A stretch of DNA of 64,000 nucleotides from Closterium sp. Naga37s-1 (taxonomy: Eukaryota; Streptophyta; Zygnematophyceae; Desmidiales; Closteriaceae): the NCBI GenBank assembly GCA_947471745.1, contig CANJKZ010000179.1:248001-312000 (forward strand), in the 5' to 3' direction. Below, piece after piece: positions 1 to 12,787 of this stretch. The notes under the pieces are model-generated. The model saw only the letters and a list, made by a program, of their open reading frames with translations. It was not told the origin of the DNA and did no database searches. A program made the position numbers and the translations under genes. Each line of letters begins with the position of its first letter. Position 1 is the stretch's first letter.

Positions 1-3000
1 CATACGCTGCACCGCCCGCTCATACGCTGCACCGCACGCACATACGCTGCACCACAAGCACATACGCTGCACCCCACGCGCATGCACTTCACCGCCCGCT
101 CACAAGCTGCACCGCCCGCTCACAAGCTGCACCGCCCGCTCACACGCTGCACCGCCCGCTCATACGCTGCACCGCACGCTCATACGCTGCACCGCACGCT
201 CATACGCTGCACCACCCGCTCATACGCTGCACCTCGCGCTCATACGCTGCACCGCGCGCTCATACGCTGCACCGCCCGCTCAAACGCTGCACCGCACGCT
301 CATACGCTGCACCGCCCGCTCATACGCTGCACCGCACGCTCATACGCTGCACCGCACGCTCATACGCTGCACCGCACGCTCATACGCTGCACCGCCCGCT
401 CATACGCTGCACCGCCCGCTCACACCCTGCACCGCCCGCTCACACGCTGCATCGCCCGCTCATACACTGCACCGCCCGCTCATACACTGCACCGCACGCT
501 CATACGCTGCACCGCACGCTCATACGCTGCACCGCACGCTCATACGCAGCACCGCCCGCTCATACGCTGCACCGCCCGCTCATACACTGCACCGCCCGCT
601 GATACGCTGCACCGCAAGCACATACACTGCACCGCAAGCACATACGCTGCACCGCACGCTCATACGCAGCACCGCCCGCTCATACGCTGCACCGCCCGCT
701 CATACACTGCACCGCCCGCTGATACGCTGCACCGCAAGCACATACACTGCACCGCACGCGCATGCACTTCACCGCCCGCTCACACGCTGCACCGCCCGCT
801 CACACGCTGCACCGCCCGCTCATACGCTGCACCGCCCGCTCATACGCTGCACCGCACGCTCATACGCTGCACCGCACGCTCATACACTGCACCGCCCGCT
901 CATACGCTGCACCGCCCGCTCATACGCTGCACCACACGCTCATACGCTGCACCGCACGCTCATACGCTGCACCGCGCGCTCATACGCTGCACCGCGCGCT
1001 CAAACGCTGCACCGCGCGCTCATACGCTGCACCGCACGCTCATACGCTGCACCGCACGCTCACACGCTGCACCGCCCGCTCATACGCTGCACCGCCCGCT
1101 CATACGCTGCACCGCACGCTCATACGCTGCACCGCCCGCTCATACGCTGCACCGCGCGCTCAAACGCTGCACCGCGCGCTCATACGCTGCACCGCGCGCT
1201 CATACGCTGCACCGCACGCTCATACGTTGCACCGCACGCTCATACGCTGCACCGCCCACTCATACGCTGCACCGCCCGCTCATACCCTGCACCGCCCGCT
1301 CACACGCTGCACCGCCCGCTCAGACGCTGCACCGCACGCTCACACGCTGCACCGCACGCTCACACGCTGCACCGCCCGCTCACACGCTGCACCGCACGCT
1401 CATACGCTGCACCGCCCGCTCATACGCTGCACCGCCCGCTCACACGCTGCACCGCCCGCTCACACGCTGCACCGCCCGCTCACACGCTGCACCGCCCGCT
1501 CACACGCTGCACCGCCCGCTCATACGCTGCACCGCCGGCTCATACGCTGCACCGCCCGCTCATACGCTGCACCGCCCGCTCATACGCTGCACCGCCCGCT
1601 CATACTCTGCACCGCACGCTCACACGCTGCACCGCCCGCTCACACGCTGCACCGCCCGCTCATACGCTGCACCGCACGCTCATACGCTGCACCGCACGCT
1701 CATACGCTGCACCGCCAGCTCACACGCTGCACTGCACGCTCACACGCTGCACTGCACGCTCACACGCTGCACCGCCCGCTCACACGCTGCACCGCCCGCT
1801 CACACGCTGCACCGCCGGCTCATACGCTGCACCGCACGCTCATACGCTGCACCGCACGCTCATACGCTGCACCGCCCGCTCATACGCTGCACCGCCCGCT
1901 CACACGCTGCACCGCCCACTCACACGCTGCACCGCCCGCTCACACGCTGCACCGCACGCTCACACGCTGCACCGCACGCTCATACGCTGCACCGCACGCT
2001 CATACGCTGCACCGCCCGCTCATACGCTGCACCGCACGCTCACACTCTGCACCGCACGCTCACACGCTGCACCGCCCGCTCACACGCTGCACCGCCCGCT
2101 CATACGCTGCACCGCACGCTCATACGCTGCACCGCACGCTCATACGCTGCACCGCCAGCTCATACGCTGCACCGCCCGCTCATACGCTGCACCGCCCGCT
2201 CATACGCTGCACCGCCCGCTCATACGCTGCACCGCACGCTCATACGCTGCACCGCACGCTCATACGCTGCACCGCACGCTCATACGCTGCACCGCCCGCT
2301 CATACGCTGCACCGCCCGCTCATACGCTGCACCGCAAGCACATACGCTGCACCGCAAGCACATACGCTGCACCACACGCGCATACGCTGCACCGCCCGCG
2401 CATGCACTTCACCGCCCGCTCATGCGCTTCACCGCCCGCTCACACGCTGCACCGCCCGCTCACACGCTGCACCGCCCGCTCATACGCTGCACCGCCCGCT
2501 CATACGCTGCATCGCCCGCTCATACGCTGCACCGCCCGCTCATACGCTGCACCGCCCGCTCATACGCTGCACCGCACCCTCATACGCTGCACCGCACGCT
2601 CATACGCTGCACCGCCCGCGCATACGCTGCACCGCACGCTCATACGCTGCACCGCCCGCTCATATGCTGCACCGCACGCTCAAACGCTGCACCCCACGCT
2701 CATACGCTGCACCGCACGCACATACGCTGCACCGCACGCTCATACGCTGCACCGCACGCTCACACGCTGCACCGCCCGCTCACACGCTGCACCGCACCCT
2801 CATACGCTGCACCGCACGCTCATACGCTGCACCGCCCGCTCATACGCTGCACCGCCCGCTCATACGCTGCACCGCACCCTCATACGCTGCACCGCCCGCT
2901 CACACGCTGCACCGCACGCTCACACGCTGCACCGCCCGCTCATACGCTGCACCGCACCCTCATACGCTGCACCGCACGCTCATACGCTGCACCGAACTCT

Positions 3001-6000
3001 CGTACGCTGCACCGCCCGCTCGTACGCTGCACCGCCCGCTCGTACGCTGCACCGCCCGCTCATACGCTGCACCGCCCGCTCATATGCTGCACCGCACGCT
3101 CAAACGCTGCACCCCACGCTCATACGCTGCACCGCCCGCTCATACGCTGCACCGCACCCTCATACGCTGCACCGCACGCTCACACTCTGCACCGCACGCT
3201 CACACGCTGCACCGCCCGCTCACACGCTGCACCGCCCGCTCACACGCTGCACCGCACCCTCATACGCTGCACCGCACGCTCATACGCTGCACCTCCCGCT
3301 CATACGCTGCACCGCCCGCTCATACGCTGCACCGCACCCTCATACGCTGCACCGCCCGCTCACACGCTGCACCGCACGCTCACACGCTGCACCGCCCGCT
3401 CATACGCTGCACCGCACCCTCATACGCTGCACCGCACGCTCATACGCTGCACCGCACTCTCGTACGCTGCACCGCCCGCTCGTACGCTGCACCACCCGCT
3501 CGTACGCTGCACCGCCCGCTCATACGCTGCACCGCACGCTCATACGCTGCACCGCACGCTCATACGCTGCACCGCCCGCTCATAGGCTGCACCGCACGCT
3601 CATACGCTGCACCGCCCGCTCATAGGCTGCACCGCACGCTCATACCCTGCACCGCCCGCTCATACCCTGCACCGCACGCTCACACGCTGCACCGCCCGCT
3701 CATACGCTGCACCGCCCGCTCATACGCTGCACCGCACGCTCATACGCTGCACCGCCCGCTCATACGCTGCACCGCGCGCTCAAACGCTGCACCGCGCGCT
3801 CATACGCTGCACCGCGCGCTCATACGCTGCACCGCACGCTCATACGTTGCACCGCACGCTCATACGCTGCACCGCCCACTCATACGCTGCACCGCCCGCT
3901 CATACCCTGCACCGCCCGCTCACACGCTGCACCGCCCGCTCAGACGCTGCACCGCACGCTCACACGCTGCACCGCACGCTCACACGCTGCACCGCCCGCT
4001 CACACGCTGCACCGCACGCTCATACGCTGCACCGCCCGCTCATACGCTGCACCGCCCGCTCACACGCTGCACCGCCCGCTCACACGCTGCACCGCCCGCT
4101 CACACGCTGCACCGCCCGCTCATAAGCTGCACCGCCCGCTCATACGCTGCACCGCCGGCTCATACGCTGCACCGCCCGCTCATACGCTGCACCGCCCGCT
4201 CATACGCTGCACCGCCCGCTCATACTCTGCACCGCACGCTCACACGCTGCACCGCCCGCTCACACGCTGCACCGCCCGCTCATACGCTGCACCGCACGCT
4301 CATACGCTGCACCGCACGCTCATACGCTGCACCGCCAGCTCACACGCTGCACTGCACGCTCACACGCTGCACTGCACGCTCACACGCTGCACCGCCCGCT
4401 CACACGCTGCACCGCCCGCTCACACGCTGCACCGCCGGCTCATACGCTGCACCGCACGCTCATACGCTGCACCGCACGCTCATACGCTGCACCGCCCGCT
4501 CATACGCTGCACCGCCCGCTCACACGCTGCACCGCCCGCTCACACGCTGCACCGCCCGCTCACACGCTGCACCGCACGCTCACACGCTGCACCGCACGCT
4601 CATATGCTGCACCGCACGCTCATACGCTGCACCGCCCGCTCATACACTGCACCGCACGCTCACACTCTGCACCGCACGCTCACACGCTGCACCGCCCGCT
4701 CACACGCTGCACCGCCCGCTCATACGCTGCACCGCACGCTCATACGCTGCACCGCACGCTCATACGCTGCACCGCCAGCTCATACGCTGCACCGCCCGCT
4801 CATACGCTGCACCGCCCGCTCATACGCTGCACCGCCAGCTCATACGCTGCACCGCACGCTCATACGCTGCACCGCACGCTCATACGCTGCACCGCACGCT
4901 CATACGCTGCACCGCCCGCTCATACGCTGCACCGCCCGCTCATACGCTGCACCGCAAGCACATACGCTGCACCGCAAGCACATACGCTGCACCACACGCG
5001 CATACGCTGCACCGCCCGCGCATGCACTTCACCGCCCGCTCATGCGCTTCACCGCCCGCTCACACGCTGCACCGCCCGCTCACACGCTGCACCGCCCGCT
5101 CATACGCTGCACCGCCCGCTCATACGCTGCATCGCCCGCTCATACGCTGCACCGCCCGCTCATACGCTGCACCGCCCGCTCATACGCTGCACCGCACCCT
5201 CATACGCTGCACCGCACGCTCATACGCTGCACCGCCCGCGCATACGCTGCACCGCACGCTCATACGCTGCACCGCCCGCTCATATGCTGCACCGCACGCT
5301 CAAACGCTGCACCCCACGCTCATACGCTGCACCGCCCGCTCATACGCTGCACCGCACCCTCATACGCTGCACCGCACGCACATACGCTGCACCGCACGCT
5401 CATACGCTGCACCGCACGCTCACACGCTGCACCGCCCGCTCACACGCTGCACCGCACCCTCATACGCTGCACCGCACGCTCATACGCTGCACCGCCCGCT
5501 CATACGCTGCACCGCCCGCTCATACGCTGCACCGCACCCTCATACGCTGCACCGCCCGCTCACACGCTGCACCGCACGCTCACACGCTGCACCGCCCGCT
5601 CATACGCTGCACCGCACCCTCATACGCTGCACCGCACGCTCATACGCTGCACCGCACTCTCGTACGCTGCACCGCCCGCTCGTACGCTGCACCGCCCGCT
5701 CGTACGCTGCACCGCCCGCTCATACGCTGCACCGCCCGCTCTTATGCTGCACCGCACGCTCAAACGCTGCACCCCACGCTCATACGCTGCACCGCCCGCT
5801 CATACGCTGCACCGCACCCTCATACGCTGCACCGCACGCACATACGCTGCACCGCACGCTCATACGCTGCACCGCACGCTCACACGCTGCACCGCCCGCT
5901 CACACGCTGCACCGCACGCTCACACGCTGCACCGCACGCTCATACGCTGCACCTCCCGCTCACACGCTGCACCGCCCGCTCATACGCTGCACCGCACCCT

Positions 6001-8936
6001 CATACGCTGCACCGCCCGCTCACACGCTGCACCGCACGCTCACACGCTGCACCGCCCGCTCATACGCTGCACCGCACCCTCACACGCTGCACCGCCCGCT
6101 CATACGCTGCACCGCACCCTCGTACGCTGCACCGCACGCTCGTACGCTGCACCGCACTCTCGTACGCTGCACCGCCCGCTCATACGCTGCACCGCACGCT
6201 CATACGCTGCACCGCACGCTCATACGCTGCACCGCACGCTCATACGCTGCACCGCCCGCTCATAGGCTGCACCGCCCGCTCATACGCTGCACCGCACGCT
6301 CATAGGCTGCACCGCCCGCTCATACGCTGCACCGCCCGCTCATACCCTGCACCGCCCGCTCATACCCTGCACCGCCCGCTCATACCCTGCACCGCCCGCT
6401 CACACGCTGCACCGCCCGCTCACACGCTGCACCGCCCGCTCACACGCTGCACCGCCCGCTCATACGCTGCACCGCACGCTCATACGCTGCACCGCCCGCT
6501 CACACGCTGCACCGCACGCTCACACGCTGCACCGCCCGCTCACACGCTGCACCGCCCGCTCACACGCTGCACCGCCCTCTCATACGCTGCACCGCCAGCT
6601 CATACGCTGCACCGCCCGCTCATACGCTGCACCGCCAGCTCATACGCTGCACCGCCCGCTCACACGCTGCACCGCACGCTCATACGCTGCACCGCCCGCT
6701 CACACGCTGCACCGCACGCTCATACGCTGCACCGCCCGCTCATACGCTGCATCGCCCGCTCATACGCTGCACCGCACGCTCATACGCTGCACCGCACGCT
6801 CATACGCTGCACCGCACGCTCATACGCTGCACCGCCCGCTCATACGCTGCACCGCCCGCTGATACGCTGCACCGCAAGCACATACACTGCACCGCCCGCA
6901 CATACGCTGCACCACACGCACATGCACTTCACCGCCCGCTCATACGCTGCACCGCACGCTCACACGCTGCACCGCCCGCTCACACGCTGCACCGCCCACT
7001 CACACGCTGCACCGCCGGCTCATACGCTGCACCGCACGCTCATACGCTGCACCGCCCGCTCATACGCTGCACCGCACGCTCACACTCTGCACCGCACGCT
7101 CACACGCTGCACCGCCCGCTCACACGCTGCACCGCACGCTCATACGCTGCACCGCCCGCTCATACGCTGCACCACCCGCTCATACGCTGCACCGCACGCT
7201 CATACGCTGCACCGCGCGCTCAAACGCTGCACCGCGCGCTCAAACGCTGCACTGCCAGCTCATACGCTGCACCGCCAGCTCATACGCTGCACTGCCCGCT
7301 CATACGCTGCACCGCCCGCTCACACGCTGCACCGCACGCTCACACGCTGCACCGCACCCTCATACGCTGCACCGCACTCATACGCTGCACCGCCCGCTCG
7401 TACGCTGCACCGCCCGCTCGTACGCTGCACCGCCCGCTCGTACGCTGCACCGCCCGCTCGTACGCTGCACCGCCCGCTCGTACGCTGCACCGCCCGCTCG
7501 TACGCTGCACCGCACGCTCACACGCTGCACCGCCCGCTCACACGCTGCACCGCCCGCTCACACGCTGCACCGCCCGCTCACACGCTGCACCGCCCGCTCA
7601 CACGCTGCACCGCCCGCTCATACGCTGCACCGCCCGCTCATACGCTGCACCGCCCGCTCATACGCTGCACCGCCCGCTCATACGCTGCACCGCCCGCTCA
7701 TACGCTGCACCGCCCGCTCATACGCTGCACCGCCTGCTCATACGCTGCACCGCACGCTCATACGCTGCACCGCACGCTCACACGCTGCACCGCCCGCTCA
7801 CACGCTGCACCGCCCGCTCATACGCTGCACCGCACCCTCATACGCTGCACCGCACGCTCATACGCTGCACCGCACCCTCACACGCTGCACCGCACCCTCA
7901 CATGCTGCACCGCCCCCTCACACGCTGCACCGCCCGCTCGTACGCTGCACCGCCCCCTCATACGCTGCACCGCACCCTCGTACACTGCACCGCACGCTCG
8001 TACGCTGCACCGCCCGCTCGTACGCTGCACCGCCCGCTCGTACGCTGCACCCCACGCTCATACGCTGCACCGCCCGCTCATACGCTGCACCGCACCCTCA
8101 TACGCTGCACCGCACGCACATACGCTGCACCGCACGCTCATACGCTGCACCGCACGCTCACACGCTGCACCGCCCGCTCACACGCTGCACCGCACCCTCA
8201 TACGCTGCACCGCACGCTCATACGCTGCACCGCACGCTCATACGCTGCACCGCCCGCTCATACGCTGCACCGCCCGCTCATACGCTTCACCGCCCGCTCA
8301 CACGCTGCACCGCACGCTCACACGCTGCACCGCCCGCTCATACGCTGCACCGCACCCTCATACGCTGCACCGCACGCTCATACGCTGCACCGCCCGCTCA
8401 TACGCTGCACCGCAAGCACATACGCTGCACCACACGCGCATACGCTGCACCACACGCGCATGCACTTCACCGCCCGCTCACACGCTGCACCGCCCGCTCA
8501 CACGCTGCACCGCCCGCTCACACGCTGCACTGCCCGCTCATACGCTGCATCGCCCGCTCATACGCTGCACCCCACGCTCATACGCTGCACCGCCCGCTCA
8601 TACGCTGCACCGCCCGCTCATACGCTGCACCGCCGGCTCATACGCTGCACCGCCCGCTCATACGCTGCACCGCACGCTCATACCCTGCACCGCCCGCTCA
8701 TACCCTGCACCGCACGCTCACACGCTGCACCGCCCGCTCACACGCTGCACCGCCCGCTCACACGCTGCGCCGCCCGCTCACACGCTGCACCGCCCGCTCA
8801 CACGCTGCACCGCACGCTCATACGCTGCACCGCCCGCTCACACGCTGCACCGCACGCTCACACGCTGCACCGCCCGCTCACACGCTGCACCGCCCGCTCA
8901 TACGCTGCACCGCCCTCTCATACGCTGCACCGCCCG
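1..8936. repeat. 20-bp minisatellite array, left block (runs off window)
   Basis: Head-to-tail array of the unit CATACGCTGCACCGCCCGCT, about 447 copies here, starting before the window. Variation is restricted: T/C (CATACG or CACACG), CCGCT/ACGCT, CGTACG, and marker units such as ACCGCAAGCACATAC and CATGCACTTC. There is a phase slip (18-bp unit) near 7378. Because 20 is not a multiple of 3, all plus frames spell the same 20-residue peptide (RSYAAPPAHTLHRPLIRCTA), so very long open frames arise without coding. I treat it as non-coding satellite. Confidence 0.97.
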
Positions 8937-9184
8937 TGTCGCGATACATATTTTATATGTATGTTTATAACTGCCTGTAGCATCAGCTTAGTGTAGTTAT
9001 GCCTTCTTACATTGGTGGTGCACCTTCTCTTTGTTCCTTTGCTATATGTTCTTGCAAACCTATGGTGAAATCATTCCATTCTCGACATCCTCCCTTGGCT
9101 TGACACTCTCGTCACCCGCTTGGCCTAGGCTTCTAAGCCTAGGCCCTAGTTAAACCCGTTCCTAGCTAAGTTCGTCTCGTGACA
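8937..9184 (+). repeat. 5' LTR of the TRIM-like element
   Basis: 248 bp, TGTCGCG...GTGACA. It holds an AT-rich segment near its start and a perfect 24-bp hairpin at 9122-9145 (arms GGCCTAGGCTT and its complement, 2-nt loop). It differs from the 3' LTR by one T and a few bases, which implies a fairly young insertion. Confidence 0.92.
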
Positions 9185-9196
9185 TGGTATCGAGCT
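9185..9196 (+). other. Primer-binding site (tRNA-iMet type)
   Basis: TGGTATCGAGC directly after the LTR terminus. It differs slightly from the usual plant iMet-complementary site TGGTATCAGAGC. Confidence 0.75.
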
Positions 9197-9219
9197 ACTA
9201 AGATCCTACTCCTAGGTCA

Positions 9220-10062
9220 ATGGGCCCACCACCAGCTGTCGCTATGACGCGCCCCGTCGATCAGGTCGTTGCGCAGCCCGTTACGCGCATCGCTGGCCCC
9301 ACCCGTCGCTCGCCCGTCGCCCCAACGGCTCGACGACCCACTGCTGCTGCGCTAGCGGCGACGAGCTGCGCGACGGCGCTCGTCACGCCCCACCGTTTCG
9401 GCCCCCCCAGTTCACCCGCGGACCCGCGAGCAAGAGAGACAGCGGATCCGCGGACCTGTCAGCAACTGAGCCTGCGGACCCGCGAACCCGATTTCAGCAA
9501 GCCCTCCGACGGACCCGCCGTCGAACCCGCCAACGAGAGCGCCAGCAAGCCCGCCTGCGACCCACCACCCGCACCCGCGCGACCCGTTCCTGCCCCGCCT
9601 GCATCTGCCGCGCCCGCTACTGCCGTTTCGTCACATTCCCACCGCCCCACCCGGAAACCGCTGCCCCCACCTGTACCCCCCGCCTCACCCGTACCCGCCG
9701 TCCCACCTGTAAGCCGCCGCCTCACCCGTACCCGCTGCCCCACCTGTAAACAGCCGCCAGCACCAGCCCCGACGCCAGTCACCAGCGCCGTCACGCCAGC
9801 ACTACCGCCAGCACCAGCGCCATCCGCCAGCGTCACCACCAGCACCACCGCCCGTCCCTTCCCCCTCCCCTGTCGCCCTCCCTTCCGTGACTGCGGATGC
9901 GGTGGGGGAGGTGGCGTGGAGGGGATTGCCACCGTGGCCTCCCTGCGCTTCCCCACCCGTCCCGCCCCTGCGCGTTTGCAGCGGAAATCCCTGTGTGGGG
10001 GAGGAAGGGGGGAAGGGGGTGATGGCGGGACGGGGGTGGCGTGGAAATGGTGGCCGCCTTGA
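9220..10062 (+). other. Pro/Ala-rich open frame in the TRIM interior
   Basis: A 280-codon open frame begins soon after the primer-binding site, where gag would start, with an ATG at 9220. The translation is low-complexity Pro, Ala and Thr with no zinc knuckle or other retroviral motif. The antisense strand is equally open because the DNA is C-rich. It may be a decayed gag leader or simply non-coding. Confidence 0.25.
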
Positions 10063-10299
10063 GCCACTGCAGCACCACCCTCTGCCCTGCCTCGCTCCTC
10101 CTGCGGCTGCTGCTGTGGGGGGGAGGTTGCAGGGACGGGGGGGTGGGGGGGCTGGCTGCCATGTGAAGGACAGTGCAAGGACTACTGTGGGTGGGGCAGG
10201 GGTGTGGAGGAAAGAAGGGGGGGGAGGGAGTGCGGTTCGAGGGGCGGCTTGAATGGGGGGTGAGGTTCAAGGAAAGTGGTTGATTGGGGGTGGGGATGT

Positions 10300-10445
10300 G
10301 GGGGTTAGTAAGAGGGGACGCCGCGGCCACCCCCCCACCTCCTCTCCTCATCCCCCACTCACCCCCCCCCCCTCGTAAAAGGGGGTTAGTAAGAGGGGAC
10401 GCCGCGGCCACCCCCCCACCTCCTCTCCTCATCCCTCACTCACCT
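10300..10445. repeat. 82-bp tandem duplication in the TRIM interior
   Basis: A segment beginning GTTAGTAAGAGGGGACGCCG occurs twice (about 10304 and 10386), separated by a poly-C/poly-G stretch. It is a local duplication of unknown role. Confidence 0.7.
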
Positions 10446-10586
10446 CCTTAGTTCTTACCTCCTCTCCTCTCCTCTCTCTCTCTCTCTCGCCTCCTCCTCC
10501 TCACTTACCTCTCTGCCGTCTTCCACTGCGCCTGCTACACTCCTTCAGGGGGTGTGACTTCCTCTAGCTATGAGCTGCAGGCAGTT

Positions 10587-10593
10587 AAGGGGG
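10587..10593 (+). other. Polypurine tract of the TRIM-like element
   Basis: AAGGGGG two bases before the right LTR, the expected place for the plus-strand primer. Confidence 0.65.
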
Positions 10594-10595
10594 TG

Positions 10596-10844
10596 TGTCG
10601 CGATACATATTTTATATGTATGTTTATAACTGCCTGTAGCATCAGCTTTAGTGTAGTTATGCCTTCTTACATTGGTGGTGCACCTTCTCTTTGTTCCTTT
10701 GCTATATGTTCTTGCACACCTATAGTGAAATCATTCCATTCTCGACATCCTCCCTTGGCTTGACACTCTCGTCACCCGCTTGGCCTAGGCTTCTAAGCCT
10801 AGGCCCTAGTTAAACCCGTTCGTAGCTAAGTTCGTCTCGTGACA
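10596..10844 (+). repeat. 3' LTR of the TRIM-like element
   Basis: 249 bp and nearly identical to the left LTR, including the CCTAGG hairpin. It is followed at once by the second GCCCG target copy. Confidence 0.92.
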
Positions 10845-12546
10845 GCCCGCTCATACGCTGCACCGCCAGCTCATACGCTGCACCGCCAGCTCATACGCTG
10901 CACCGCCCGCTCATACGCTGCACCGCCCGCTCATACGCTGCACCGCCCGCTCATACGCTGCATCGCCCGCTCATACGCTGCACCGCACGCTCATACGCTG
11001 CACCGCACGCTCATACGCTGCACCGCACGCTCATACGCTGCACCGCCCGCTCATACACTGCACCGCCCGCTGATACGCTGCACCGCAAGCACATACACTG
11101 CACCGCAAGCACATACGCTGCACCGCACGCACATACACTGCACCGCAAGCACATACGCTGCACCGCACGCTCACGCGCTGCACCGCCCGCTCACACGCTG
11201 CACCGCCCGCTCACACGCTGCACCGCACGCTCATACGCTGCACCGCACGCTCATACGCTGCACCGCCCGCTCACACGCTGCACCGCACGCTCACACGCTG
11301 CACCGCACGCTCACACGCTGCACCGCCCGCTCACACGCTGCACCGCACGCTCATACGCTGCACCGCCCGCTCATACGCTGCACCACCCGCTCATACGCTG
11401 CACCGCACGCTCATACGCTGCACCGCGCGCTCAAACGCTGCACCGCGCACTCAAACGCTGCACTGCCAGCTCATACGCTGCACCGCACGCTCATACGCTG
11501 CACCGCACGCTCGTACGCTGCACCGCACGCTCACACGCTGCACCGCACGCTCGTACGCTGCACCGCCCGCTCGTACGCTGCACCGCCCGCTCGCACGCTG
11601 CACCGCCCGCTCGTACGCTGCACCGCCCGCTCGTACGCTGCACCGCCCGCTCGTACGCTGCACCGCCCGCTCGTACGCTGCACCGCCCGCTCGTACGCTG
11701 CACCGCCCGCTCGTACGCTGCACCGCACGCTCGTACGCTGCACCGCCCGCTCACACGCTGCACCGCCCGCTCAGACGCTGCACCGCCCGCTCATACGCTG
11801 CACCGCCCGCTCATACGCTGCACCGCCCGCTCATACGCTGCACCGCCCGCTCATACGCTGCACCGCCCGCTCATACGCTGCACCGCCCGCTCATACGCTG
11901 CACCGCACGCTCATACGCTGCACCGCCCGCTCATACGCTGCACCGCACGCTCACACGCTGCACCGCACGCTCACACGCTGCACCGCCCGCTCATACGCTG
12001 CACCGCACCCTTATACGCTGCACCGCACGCTCATACGCTGCACCGCACCCTCATACGCTGCACCGCACCCTCATACGCTGCACCGCACCCTCATACGCTG
12101 CACCGCCCGATCACACGCTGCACCGCCCGCTCCTACGCTGCACCGCCCGCTCCTACGCTGCAACACCCGCTCCTACGCTGCACCGCACCCTCATAAGCTG
12201 CACCGCACGCTCGTACGCTGCACCGCACGCTCGTACGCTGCACCGCCCGCTCGTACGCTGCACCGCCCGCTCGTACGCTGCACCGCCCGCTCGTACGCTG
12301 CACCGCCCGCTCGTACGCTGCACCGCCCGCTCGTACGCTGCACCGCCCGCTCGTACGCTGCACCGCCCGCTCGTACGCTGCACCGCCCGCTCATACGCTG
12401 CACCGCCCGCTCGTACGCTGCACCGCACGCTCATACGCTGCACCGCACGCTCATACGCTGCACCGCACGCTCATACGCTGCACCGCCCGCTGATACGCTG
12501 CACCCCACGCTCATACGCTGCACCGCCCGCTCATACGCTGCACCGC
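10845..12546. repeat. 20-bp minisatellite, middle block
   Basis: About 85 units of the same array. Two sub-blocks (about 11500-11740 and 12200-12430) are rich in CTCGTACG variants. These are the places where the minus strand also becomes stop-free, since other variants give TGA on that strand. Confidence 0.97.
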
Positions 12547-12787
12547 TGTCACGAGACGAACTTAGCTAGGAACAGGTTTAACTAAGGGCCTAGGCTTAGT
12601 AGCCTAGGCCAAGCGGGTGTCGAGGGAGTTGTGCCAAGAGAGAATCGAGAATGTGTGTCTTCACTATAGGTTTGCAAGAACATATAGCAAAGAAACAAAG
12701 AGGTGCACCACCACAACAAAGAAACATAACTACACTAAAGCTAAAGCTACAGGCAGTTATAAACATATATAAATATATATCGCGACA
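12547..12787 (-). mobile_element. Solo LTR of the same family, reversed
   Basis: About 241 bp that is the reverse complement of the LTR at 8937 (TGTCACGAGACG...ATATCGCGACA). It is more diverged than the two LTRs of the intact element and has no partner LTR or interior. No perfect target duplication is visible. Array recombination or LTR-LTR recombination could have left it. Confidence 0.9.

Larger units (their letters stand above)
8937..10844 (+). mobile_element. Small non-autonomous LTR retrotransposon (TRIM-like) inside the satellite
   Basis: Two near-identical direct repeats of about 248 bp, each starting TGTCGCG and ending CGTGACA (TG...CA), flank a 1.4-kb interior. The element is bounded by a 5-bp target duplication GCCCG (8932-8936 and 10845-10849), which is satellite sequence. 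A primer-binding site like tRNA-iMet follows the left LTR and a purine tract precedes the right one. The interior shows no gag, protease, integrase or reverse transcriptase, so it must rely on another element's enzymes. The iMet site would fit a copia-type relative; that assignment is inference. Confidence 0.92.

Noticed and set aside
82-8970. Huge open frames (up to 1847 codons) across the 20-bp array
   Set aside because: All plus frames give the same cyclic peptide because the unit length is not a multiple of 3 and the unit holds no plus-strand stop. The openness is a property of the unit, not evidence of a protein.
11451-12443. Minus-strand open frames (QRTSGRCSVRAGGAAYERAV) in the satellite
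   Set aside because: They occur only where CTCGTACG variants remove the minus-strand TGA; they are a side effect of unit variants.
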